Shown piece after piece: positions 1 to 5,559 of a DNA stretch of 5,559 bases (the first letter of the stretch is position 1; the number at the start of each line of letters is the position of its first letter). A model generated the notes under the pieces. The model was given only the letters and a program-made list of their open reading frames with translations, did no database searches and had not been told where the DNA came from. Location of the stretch: contig MEEC01000267.1 in NCBI GenBank assembly GCA_001724315.1, forward strand, positions 1-5,559. Direction: 5' to 3'. A program made the position numbers and the translations under genes. The DNA comes from Lautropia sp. SCN 70-15 (GTDB taxonomy: Bacteria; Pseudomonadota; Gammaproteobacteria; Burkholderiales; Burkholderiaceae_E).

Positions 1-171
1 GTCGCGGCGATGGCGCCGGATGCCCTGGCGTCCTGCAAACAGTGCCTAGCCGTCGCCGCCGGTTCCATGCAGCACGGCATGGCGGTCGAGATCCGCGAAA
101 CCATCGCGCTGCTGAACAACCCGGAGACGCGGTCGCGCGTCTCCGACTTTCTTCAGAAAAGGGGAAGCTGA
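1..171 (+). CDS. Enoyl-CoA hydratase/isomerase (crotonase) family protein, C-terminal end only
   Basis: The frame is open from the first base and ends at TGA 169-171, giving 56 residues; the start lies outside the window. The fragment has the look of a crotonase C-terminal helical region: a segment around ALASCKQCLA, then an acidic helix (VEIRETIALL), then the terminal SDFLQKRGS, which resembles the usual ending 'F.eKR.P' of enoyl-CoA hydratases. The catalytic core is not present, so the reaction (hydratase, isomerase or hydrolase) cannot be judged. Only one base separates its stop from the next start, and the Shine-Dalgarno of that next gene lies inside this one, so the two are very probably cotranscribed and translationally coupled. 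The family call rests on a short tail and is moderate; the reading frame is well supported. Confidence 0.68.
   Translation, partial: VAAMAPDALASCKQCLAVAAGSMQHGMAVEIRETIALLNNPETRSRVSDFLQKRGS
160..166 (+). promoter_or_regulatory. Shine-Dalgarno for the BadH-like SDR
   Basis: AGGGGAA lies 6 bases before ATG 173, inside the 3' end of the upstream crotonase gene. It supports 173 as the start and suggests coupled translation across the TGA-G-ATG junction. Confidence 0.7.
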
Positions 172-172
172 G

Positions 173-913
173 ATGAGACTTGACGGGAAACGGGTGGTGG
201 TGACCGGCGCGGCTTCCGGCATCGGGCTGGCGACCGCGACGGCGATGGCCCAGGCCGGGGCGGCGGTGGTGCTGGCCGACCTGTCGGCCGAGAAGGGGGC
301 CGCCGAGGCGCAGCGGCTGCGCTCTGAAGGGTTCGACGCCGCCTTCGAGGCGCTAGACGTGGCATCGCCCGAGTCGGTCTCGGACTTCGCCCAGCGGGTC
401 CTGGGCGCGGGCGAGGTTCACGTTCTGGTGAACGGCGCCGGGTGGGGCAAAGCCCAGTCCTTCATGGACAACGAGCCCGAGTTCTGGGACCGGGTGGTGG
501 ACATCAACCTGATGGGCCCGATCAGGCTCGCCAGGGCCTTCCTGCGCCCGATGGTCGAGCGCAACTCGGGAAAGATCGTGAACGTGGCGAGCGACGCCGG
601 CCGCGTCGGCAGCGCCGGCGAGACCGTCTACTCGGGCGCCAAGGGCGGGCTGATCAGCTTCACCAAGGGCCTGGCGCGGGAGATGGCGCGCTACTCGATC
701 AACGTGAACTGTGTGTGCCCCGGCCCGACTGAGACCCCGATGCTGATGGCGGTGCCCGAGCGTCACCGCGAGGCCTTCCTGCGGGCGATCCCGCTGCGCC
801 GCTTCGGCAAGCCCTCCGACGTCGCCGACGCGATCCTGTTCCTCGCGGGCGACCGTTCCGACTACATCACCGGACAGGTGCTCAGCGTGTCCGGCGGCCT
901 GACGATGGCCTGA
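173..913 (+). CDS. Short-chain dehydrogenase/reductase, BadH-like (probable hydroxyacyl-CoA dehydrogenase)
   Basis: This 246-residue protein has the normal length of a classical SDR and all its core elements. They are the nucleotide-binding glycine motif TGAASGIG (11-18), Asp36 at the end of strand beta-2 (which favours NAD over NADP), DV at 62-63, and a catalytic set of Asn112, Ser140, Tyr153 and Lys157 (YSGAK). The conserved NNAG motif reads NGAG (87-90). The segments AGW, ASDAGRVGS.GE.VY, VCPGPT and the ending ITGQVLSVSGGLTM closely match what I recall of BadH, the 2-hydroxycyclohexanecarboxyl-CoA dehydrogenase of Rhodopseudomonas palustris. Related SDRs oxidise 3-hydroxyacyl-CoAs. I infer NAD-dependent oxidation of a (possibly cyclic) hydroxyacyl-CoA to the ketoacyl-CoA in the cytoplasm; there is no signal peptide. 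The flanking crotonase and dehydrogenase genes agree with this. A generic 3-oxoacyl reductase role is less likely but not excluded. Confidence 0.9.
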   Translation: MRLDGKRVVVTGAASGIGLATATAMAQAGAAVVLADLSAEKGAAEAQRLRSEGFDAAFEALDVASPESVSDFAQRVLGAGEVHVLVNGAGWGKAQSFMDNEPEFWDRVVDINLMGPIRLARAFLRPMVERNSGKIVNVASDAGRVGSAGETVYSGAKGGLISFTKGLAREMARYSINVNCVCPGPTETPMLMAVPERHREAFLRAIPLRRFGKPSDVADAILFLAGDRSDYITGQVLSVSGGLTMA

Positions 914-958
914 GGCCCGCGTAGCGACAGGGCACAAGCAGACACGACACGACGAACC

Positions 959-964
959 AGGAGA
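959..964 (+). promoter_or_regulatory. Shine-Dalgarno deciding the crotonase start
   Basis: AGGAGA lies 7 bases before ATG 972. A second in-frame ATG at 987 would have no comparable site at a usable distance, so 972 is preferred. The rest of the 58-base gap (914-971) holds no visible hairpin terminator or -35/-10 pair. Confidence 0.75.
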
Positions 965-971
965 GAACTCG

Positions 972-1802
972 ATGCAAAGAACCGAGATGGCCGGTTACCA
1001 GGCCACCCACTTCAAATGGGAATGCGACGGCAAGGTGGCGACGATCACACTGAACCGTCCCGAGCGCAAGAATCCGCTGACCTTCGAATCTTACGCGGAG
1101 CTGCGGGACCTGTTTGGCAAGCTGCGTCACGCCTCGGACGTCAAGACGATCGTGATCACCGGGGCCGGCGGCAATTTCTGCTCGGGCGGCGACGTCCACG
1201 AGATCATCGGCCCGCTGGTGCGCATGCAGGAGGCCGACGACATGCAGGGCCTGCTGGACTTCACCCGGATGACCGGGGACTTGGTGAAGGCGATGCGTCA
1301 CTGCCCGCAGCCGATCATCTCGGCCATCGACGGCATCTGCGCCGGAGCAGGCGCGATCGTCGCGATGGCCTCCGACATGCGGATCGGCACCCCGCGCGCC
1401 AAGACGGCCTTCCTGTTCGTGCGCGTCGGGCTTGCCGGCGCCGACATGGGCGCATGCGCGATCCTGCCCCGGATCATCGGCCAGGGCCGGGCCTCCGAGC
1501 TGCTCTACACCGGTCGCGTGATGACCGCCGACGAGGCCGATCGCTGGGGCTTCTTCAACCGGGTGGTGGCGCCCGACGCCGTGCTGTCCGAAGCGCAGGC
1601 GCTCGCCCGGGAGCTCGCGGACGGGCCGACTTTCGCGCACGGCATCACCAAGACCTGCCTGCACCAGGAATGGTCGATGGACGTTGACTCGGCGATCGAG
1701 GCCGAGGCCCAGGCGCAGGCGATCTGCATGCAGACGAAGGACTACGGGCGCGCCTACCACGCGTTCGTGGCAAAGCAGAAGCCTGTGTTCGAAGGCAACT
1801 GA
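972..1802 (+). CDS. Crotonase-family protein annotated-style 'enoyl-CoA hydratase', with non-canonical active site
   Basis: A full-length crotonase fold of 276 residues. It shows the start 'VATITLNRPERKNPL' (22-36), the first oxyanion-hole segment GNFCSGGDV (67-75), the second oxyanion segment DGICAGAGA (120-128) followed by MASDMRIG, and the C-terminal helix ending FVAKQKPVFEGN. In rat mitochondrial enoyl-CoA hydratase the two acid/base residues are Glu144 and Glu164. By eye the matching positions here are Ile129 and about Arg151, so ordinary hydration by the two-Glu mechanism is doubtful. Asp158, in the loop GLAGADMGA, lies close to the catalytic Asp of dienoyl-CoA isomerase (GLAADVG) and 4-chlorobenzoyl-CoA dehalogenase, and is the best candidate acid. 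I recall near-identical proteins beside salicylyl-CoA 5-hydroxylase and 2-aminobenzoyl-CoA genes, but cannot check this here. It overlaps the next gene by one base (TGATG). Family is certain; the reaction is not. Confidence 0.9.
   Translation: MQRTEMAGYQATHFKWECDGKVATITLNRPERKNPLTFESYAELRDLFGKLRHASDVKTIVITGAGGNFCSGGDVHEIIGPLVRMQEADDMQGLLDFTRMTGDLVKAMRHCPQPIISAIDGICAGAGAIVAMASDMRIGTPRAKTAFLFVRVGLAGADMGACAILPRIIGQGRASELLYTGRVMTADEADRWGFFNRVVAPDAVLSEAQALARELADGPTFAHGITKTCLHQEWSMDVDSAIEAEAQAQAICMQTKDYGRAYHAFVAKQKPVFEGN
1791..1795 (+). promoter_or_regulatory. Shine-Dalgarno for the first acyl-CoA dehydrogenase
   Basis: GAAGG lies 6 bases before ATG 1802, within the last codons of the crotonase gene. 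Together with the one-base stop/start overlap it points to translational coupling and fixes the start. Confidence 0.6.
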
Positions 1803-2992
1803 TGACCGACCGCAGCTTCCTGTCCTGGCCCTTCCTCGAGCCCGCGCATCGGGCGCTGCACGACCGCGTCGACGAGTGGGCCACAGGCCACCTGGCCGAC
1901 ACCGACCTGCACGACGAGTCCAGCGACGCAGCGGCGCGAGCGGTCAGGCGACTGGTGGCGGCGATGGGCGAGGCCGGCTGGCTGGCGACCGCGGTGGGCG
2001 GCCGGGACGGCGCCCTGCACGGCCAGCTCGACGCCCGCAGCCTGTGCATCTGCCGCGAGGTGCTTGCGCGCCACGCTGGCCTGGCGGATTTCTCGTTCGC
2101 GATGCAGGGACTGGGAAGCGGGCCGATCGGGCTGTTCGGTACGCCGGAACAGAAGGCGCGCTGGTTGCCGGACGTCGCGCGGGGCCGGGCCATCTCGGCG
2201 TTCGCGCTGTCCGAGCGCGAAGCCGGCTCCGACGTTTCCGCCCTTGCGACACGCGCAGTGCGCGACGGGGACCACTGGCGACTGGACGGATCCAAGACCT
2301 GGATCTCGAACGCGGGCATCGCCGACCTGTACGTGGTATTCGCCCGCACAGGCGAGGCGCCGGGCGCCAAGGGGCTGTCGGCCTTCGTCGTGGAGTCGGG
2401 CACGCCAGGCTTCCGGGTCTCGGATCTCATCGACCTCGTGGCGCCGCATCCGATCGGCTCGCTCGCCTTCGACGGTGCGCGGGTCCCGGCGGCGAACATG
2501 CTGGGCGCGCCGGGCGATGGCTTCCGGGTCGCCATGGCCACGCTCGACGTGTTCCGTTCCACGGTCGGCGCAGCGGCGCTCGGCTTCGCCCGGCGGGCGC
2601 TCGACGAGGCGCTGCGGCACGCGGCCACCCGCAGGCTCTTCGGCCAGCCGCTCGCCGACCTGCAGATGACCCGGGCGCGGCTGGCCGAGATGGCGCTGTC
2701 CATCGACGCCGCGGCCCTGCTGGTGTATCGCGCCGCCTGGGTCAAGGACGCGACCGGCGCCCGCATCAGCCGCGAGGCCAGCATGGCCAAGCTGTTCGCC
2801 ACCGAGGAAGCGCAGCGCGTGATCGACGGCGCGGTGCAGATCTTCGGCGGGCTGGGCGTCACGAAGGGACACATCGCCGAGCGGCTGTATCGCGAGATCC
2901 GCGCGTTGCGGATCTACGAAGGCGCCAGTGAAGTGCAGAAAGTGATCATCGCCGGCCGGCTCCTGGACGAGCTCGGCAAGGCGGGTGGATAG
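1802..2992 (+). CDS. Acyl-CoA dehydrogenase family flavoprotein (first of two)
   Basis: The 396-residue length is normal for the family. The order is an N-terminal helical domain, then the FAD/substrate loop FALSEREAGSD (134-144), the middle beta domain with DGSKTWISNAG (162-172) and a VFARTG strand, and then a C-terminal helical domain with RRLFGQPLADLQ, QIFGGLGV (346-353) and RLYREIRALRIYEG. Glu373 (IYEGASEVQ) is at the position of the catalytic base Glu376 of medium-chain acyl-CoA dehydrogenase. The expected reaction is FAD-dependent alpha,beta-desaturation of an acyl-CoA, with electrons passed to electron-transfer flavoprotein, which is not encoded here. The second family signature deviates: a Gly (356) stands where Asp, Glu or Asn is usual. 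The protein is only distantly similar to the next dehydrogenase, so this is not a recent duplication. Cyclohexanecarboxyl-CoA or branched acyl-CoA dehydrogenases are plausible relatives; the substrate is unknown. Confidence 0.93.
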   Translation: MTDRSFLSWPFLEPAHRALHDRVDEWATGHLADTDLHDESSDAAARAVRRLVAAMGEAGWLATAVGGRDGALHGQLDARSLCICREVLARHAGLADFSFAMQGLGSGPIGLFGTPEQKARWLPDVARGRAISAFALSEREAGSDVSALATRAVRDGDHWRLDGSKTWISNAGIADLYVVFARTGEAPGAKGLSAFVVESGTPGFRVSDLIDLVAPHPIGSLAFDGARVPAANMLGAPGDGFRVAMATLDVFRSTVGAAALGFARRALDEALRHAATRRLFGQPLADLQMTRARLAEMALSIDAAALLVYRAAWVKDATGARISREASMAKLFATEEAQRVIDGAVQIFGGLGVTKGHIAERLYREIRALRIYEGASEVQKVIIAGRLLDELGKAGG

Positions 2993-2993
2993 A

Positions 2994-3002
2994 AAGGAAA
3001 GG
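2994..3002 (+). promoter_or_regulatory. Shine-Dalgarno for the second acyl-CoA dehydrogenase
   Basis: The purine run AAGGAAAGG in the 15-base gap contains AAGGA 9 bases and AAAGG 5 bases before ATG 3008. It supports that start, which also places the first helix (NEQQTMIRDMARKFA) where the family begins. Confidence 0.7.
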
Positions 3003-3007
3003 CTTCG

Positions 3008-4153
3008 ATGATCCTGAACGAGCAGCAGACGATGATCCGCGACATGGCGCGCAAGTTCGCCCGTGAGCGGCTTGCCCCGAATTCGGCACGCTGGGACCGC
3101 GAGGCGAAATTCCCTCGCGAGGCGCTCGAGGAGATGGGCCGCCTCGGTCTCATGGGCATGAACGTGCCGGCCGAGTGGGGCGGGGCAGGGGTCGACAGCG
3201 TCTCGACCGCGCTCGCGCTCGAGGAAATCGCCGCAGGCGACGCGGCGACCTCGACCGTGATGAGCGGCCACAACTCGGTAGGCTGCATGCCGATCGCCCG
3301 GTTCGGCACCGACGACCAGAAGGAGCGCTACCTGCGCCCGATGGCAGAAGGCCGCATGCTCTGCGCGTTCGCGCTCACCGAGGCTCACGGCGGCTCCGAC
3401 GCCGGCGCCTTGGCGACCCGTGCGTTGCGCGACGGTGATTTCTATGTCCTGAACGGCACCAAGCAGTTCATCACCACCGGCAAGAACGCCGACGTGGCGC
3501 TGGTGTTCGCGCGCACCGGTCCCGGCGACGGGCCGCGCGGGATCACCGCATTCATCGTGCCGACCAGCGCGCCCGGATACGTGGTCGCGCGTGTGGAATC
3601 CAAGCTCGGCCAGCGTGCCTCCGACACCTGCCAGATCGCGCTCGAAAACGTGCGGGTGCCGGTCGCCGACCGACTCGGCAACGAGGGCGAGGGTTATCGG
3701 ATCGCGCTCTCCAACCTGCAGGGCGGCCGGATCGGCATTGCGGCGCAGGCCGTGGGCATCGCGCGCGCTGCCTTCGAGGCGGCCCTGGCCTACGCGCGGG
3801 AGAGGGAGGTCTTCGGCAAGCCGATCATCGAGCACCAGGCAGTCGGGTTCCGCCTTGCGGCCATGCTGACCCGCGTGGAGACCGCGCGCCAGATGGTCCT
3901 GCACACTGCCGCGATGGCGGACGCGGGGCAGAACTGCCTGATGGAGGCCTGCATGGCCAAGCTGGTTGCCTCGGAAGCGGCCGAGTGGGTCTGCTCCGAG
4001 GCCATCCAGACGCTGGGCGGCTACGGCTACCTGACCGACTTCCCGGTGGAGCGGCTCTACCGGGACGCCCGAGTCTGCCGAATCTACGAAGGCACCAACG
4101 ACATCCAGCATCTGGTGATCCTTCGCGAGCTGCAGCTTCGCGAGCGCTTCTGA
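3008..4153 (+). CDS. Acyl-CoA dehydrogenase, short/branched-chain type (second of two)
   Basis: A 381-residue, very typical acyl-CoA dehydrogenase. It starts NEQQTMIRDMARKFARERLAP and carries both classical signatures: the first at ALTEAHGGSDAGA (122-134) and the second running from Gln334 through GGYGY to Asp353. The catalytic base is Glu361 in RIYEGTNDIQ. Segments NVPAEWGGAG, NGTKQFITTG and REREVFGKPI match short-chain, isovaleryl- and 2-methyl-branched-chain acyl-CoA dehydrogenases. It should introduce a 2,3 double bond into an acyl-CoA using FAD, passing electrons to ETF. Because both this protein and its upstream neighbour keep the catalytic Glu, they are more likely two separate homotetramers acting on different intermediates than the two halves of a heteromeric enzyme of the steroid-degrading FadE type. 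Chain length and branching preference cannot be read from sequence alone. Confidence 0.95.
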   Translation: MILNEQQTMIRDMARKFARERLAPNSARWDREAKFPREALEEMGRLGLMGMNVPAEWGGAGVDSVSTALALEEIAAGDAATSTVMSGHNSVGCMPIARFGTDDQKERYLRPMAEGRMLCAFALTEAHGGSDAGALATRALRDGDFYVLNGTKQFITTGKNADVALVFARTGPGDGPRGITAFIVPTSAPGYVVARVESKLGQRASDTCQIALENVRVPVADRLGNEGEGYRIALSNLQGGRIGIAAQAVGIARAAFEAALAYAREREVFGKPIIEHQAVGFRLAAMLTRVETARQMVLHTAAMADAGQNCLMEACMAKLVASEAAEWVCSEAIQTLGGYGYLTDFPVERLYRDARVCRIYEGTNDIQHLVILRELQLRERF

Positions 4154-4163
4154 ACATCGGGCA

Positions 4164-4170
4164 AGAGGAG
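4164..4170 (+). promoter_or_regulatory. Shine-Dalgarno deciding the start of the racemase-SDR fusion
   Basis: AGAGGAG, with AGGAG at 4166-4170, lies 9 bases before ATG 4180 in the 26-base gap after the second dehydrogenase. It is the best site for the fusion gene and places the start 7 codons before the conserved PLAGIRVLDFS opening of the racemase domain. Confidence 0.75.
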
Positions 4171-4179
4171 CGCGACGCC

Positions 4180-5559
4180 ATGGCGCAAGACGTTTCGCTG
4201 CCACTCGCCGGCATCAGGGTCCTCGACTTCTCGAACCTGCTTCCGGGTCCGCTCGCGAGCCTGCTGCTCGCCGAGGCCGGTGCGGAGGTCGTCAAGGTCG
4301 AGCGGCCGGGCATCGGCGACGAGATGCGCGGCTACGAGCCTGCATTCGGCGACTCGAGTGGAAACTTCGCGCTGCTGAACCGGGGCAAGACGAGCCTGTG
4401 CGCGGACCTCAAGGACGCCGGCGACCGTGCCCACGTGCTCGCCCTGGCGCGCGAGGCCGACGTGCTCATCGAGCAGTTCCGTCCGGGCGTGATGGCGCGC
4501 CTGGGCCTGGGCTACGAGGCGCTGTCGCGCGAGAACCCGGGACTGGTCTATTGCTCGATCACCGGATACGGGCAGTCGGGCGAGCGCGCGCTGAAGGCGG
4601 GTCACGACCTGAACTACATGGCCGAGACCGGCGTGCTGGGCCTGAGCCGCGGCAGCGACGGGGCGCCGGTGGTGCCTCCGGTTCTGGCCGCCGACATCGG
4701 AGGCGGCGCCTATCCGGCGGCGATCAGCATCCTGCTTGCGCTGCAACACCGGGCCGGCACGGGGCGCGGCTGCCACCTCGACGTGGCGATGTGCGACAAC
4801 CTGTTCACCTTCGCGTACTGGGGCATGGCCGCGGGGCTCGCCGGCGGGCGCTGGCCGCGTCCCGGCGGCGAGCTGACGACGGGCGGCTCGCCGCGTTATC
4901 GGATCTACCGCACGGCGGACGGACAGTACCTTGCCGCCGCGCCGATCGAGGAACGGTTCTGGCAGGTCTTCTGCGACACGATCGGGCTTGATGCCGCCGA
5001 CCGCGACGATCGCGCCGATCCGGACGCCACGTCCGCGAAGGTCGCCGAACGGATTGCCGGCGCGAGCGCCCAGGCCTGGCGCGAACGATTCGCCGGCCTC
5101 GATGCGTGCGTGTCGGTCGTGGAGTCGCTGGCGTCGGCGATCGCCGATCCGGCTTTCGCCGGCCGCGGCCTGTTCGAGCGGGTCGTCGCGGCAGGCGGTG
5201 CCAGGCTGCCGGCGCTGCCGGTGCCTGTGGCCAAGTGCCTGCGCGATCCGGCGCAGGAGCGGGCATCGCCCGGTCTCGATCCTGCCGCGCGGCGCAAGAC
5301 ATGGCCGGCACCGGCGCCGCGGGCCGCCAGGCCCTACGACCTCGACGGCATGCGGATCCTCCTGACCGGGGCATCGGGCGGCATCGGGCAGGCGACGGCG
5401 CGGCTACTCGCGGAGCTCGGCGCCGAGCTGGTCCTGACCGACCGGGCCGAGGTGCCGGGGCTGGTCGACGCGCTGCGACGCAATGGGCGCCGCCACCGCT
5501 TCGTCGCCTGCGACGTCGCGTCGCGCGACGCGATACAGGCCCTCTGCGCCGAGGCCGGC
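4180..5559 (+). CDS. Alpha-methylacyl-CoA racemase fused to a short-chain dehydrogenase (3' end cut by window)
   Basis: One frame runs 460 codons from ATG 4180 to the window edge without a stop. Residues ~8-367 form a family III CoA-transferase/racemase fold: PLAGIRVLDFS, LLPGPLAS, GAEVVKVERPG.GDE.R, NRGKTSL, EQFRPGVMARLGLGY and GTGRGCHLDVAM. Racemase rather than CoA-transferase is favoured because His142 (GHDLNY), Asp172 (ADIGGG) and Glu257 (APIEERF) match His126, Asp156 and Glu241 of the Mycobacterium tuberculosis racemase MCR with a constant offset of 16. A Pro/Ala/Arg-rich linker (~368-385) follows. Then an SDR Rossmann domain begins at YDLDG: TGASGGIG (396-403), Asp421 ending beta-2 (NAD type) and CDV (444-446). 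The Tyr/Lys active site lies beyond the edge. Expected first activity: epimerising the alpha carbon of a 2-methyl (or ring-substituted) acyl-CoA. The fused SDR's substrate is inferred to be a related hydroxy/ketoacyl-CoA. Confidence 0.9.
   Translation, partial: MAQDVSLPLAGIRVLDFSNLLPGPLASLLLAEAGAEVVKVERPGIGDEMRGYEPAFGDSSGNFALLNRGKTSLCADLKDAGDRAHVLALAREADVLIEQFRPGVMARLGLGYEALSRENPGLVYCSITGYGQSGERALKAGHDLNYMAETGVLGLSRGSDGAPVVPPVLAADIGGGAYPAAISILLALQHRAGTGRGCHLDVAMCDNLFTFAYWGMAAGLAGGRWPRPGGELTTGGSPRYRIYRTADGQYLAAAPIEERFWQVFCDTIGLDAADRDDRADPDATSAKVAERIAGASAQAWRERFAGLDACVSVVESLASAIADPAFAGRGLFERVVAAGGARLPALPVPVAKCLRDPAQERASPGLDPAARRKTWPAPAPRAARPYDLDGMRILLTGASGGIGQATARLLAELGAELVLTDRAEVPGLVDALRRNGRRHRFVACDVASRDAIQALCAEAG
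5335..5559 (+). other. Second SDR domain (N-terminal Rossmann part) within the fusion protein
   Basis: Residues 386-460 of the fusion align from their first residue with the free-standing SDR of this operon: YDLDGMRILLTGASGGIG against MRLDGKRVVVTGAASGIG. By eye 19 of the first 36 positions are identical. The alignment begins exactly where a free SDR would have its initiator Met, but a Tyr codon stands there. An internal ATG (5350-5352) falls inside the first beta strand lead-in and has no clear Shine-Dalgarno. This supports a true domain fusion over two abutting genes. The domain is cut by the window, so its catalytic residues are unseen. Confidence 0.88.

Noticed and set aside
353..937. Minus-strand frame opposite the SDR gene, and a similar one at 882-1760 opposite the crotonase.
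   Set aside because: Both are antisense shadows of well-supported genes, with compositionally biased products and no family motifs.
914..971. Terminator or internal promoter in the 58-base gap; a short GACAC GACAC repeat is present at 941-950.
   Set aside because: No stem-loop with a T run and no convincing -35/-10 pair is visible. The repeat is only two 5-base units and probably chance.
173..4153. Firm assignment to the cyclohexanecarboxyl-CoA (bad/ali) or 2-aminobenzoyl-CoA pathway.
   Set aside because: Only the SDR resembles BadH and only one crotonase recalls the other pathway. No signature enzyme of either lies in the window, so gene symbols were withheld.
1754..4204. Very long open frame on the minus strand (about 816 codons) across both acyl-CoA dehydrogenase genes.
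   Set aside because: It lies antisense to two certain genes with GC-rich third positions, which removes stops on the opposite strand. Its product is rich in Arg, His, Gly and Ala with no recognisable domain, so it is a coding shadow.
4180..5280. Calling the racemase domain a family III CoA-transferase (formyl-CoA or succinyl-CoA type).
   Set aside because: The GHDLNY His and the matching Asp and Glu keep the exact spacing of the MCR racemase catalytic residues. A transferase function cannot be fully excluded by sequence alone.
5350..5559. Separate SDR gene starting at the internal ATG 5350.
   Set aside because: No clear Shine-Dalgarno precedes it, it would begin inside the first beta-strand lead-in, and the upstream frame runs through without a stop.

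Overview
This GC-rich window reads as one stretch of a catabolic operon for a CoA-bound acid. Third codon positions are mostly G or C, and every supported gene lies on the + strand. The protein types and the tight packing suggest a proteobacterium, probably a beta- or alphaproteobacterium with broad aromatic or alicyclic acid metabolism. That lineage call is inferred from gene style, not from a marker gene.

Layout: (1) bases 1-171, the last 56 codons of a probable enoyl-CoA hydratase/isomerase (crotonase family) gene; (2) 173-913, a classical short-chain dehydrogenase (SDR) resembling 2-hydroxycyclohexanecarboxyl-CoA dehydrogenase (BadH); (3) 972-1802, a complete crotonase-family protein in which neither canonical hydratase glutamate is visible; (4) 1802-2992 and (5) 3008-4153, two dissimilar acyl-CoA dehydrogenases, both with the catalytic Glu; (6) 4180 to the window end, a long open frame whose first ~367 residues are an alpha-methylacyl-CoA racemase (AMACR/CaiB-BaiF family). 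It continues in frame through a Pro/Ala/Arg-rich linker into the start of a second SDR domain, which the window edge cuts. Junctions between the genes are 1, 58, -1, 15 and 26 bases, and each start has a Shine-Dalgarno sequence. No promoter, terminator, RNA gene, mobile element or CRISPR array was seen.

Together the genes supply dehydrogenation (two ACADs), crotonase chemistry (two crotonases), oxidation of a hydroxyacyl-CoA (SDR) and alpha-carbon epimerisation (racemase). That set fits beta-oxidation-like breakdown of a ring-containing or alpha-branched acyl-CoA. The substrate cannot be fixed from this window. The most unusual item is the racemase-SDR fusion, which could couple epimerisation at C2 with redox at a neighbouring carbon on one polypeptide. 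The non-canonical crotonase is the second point of interest.
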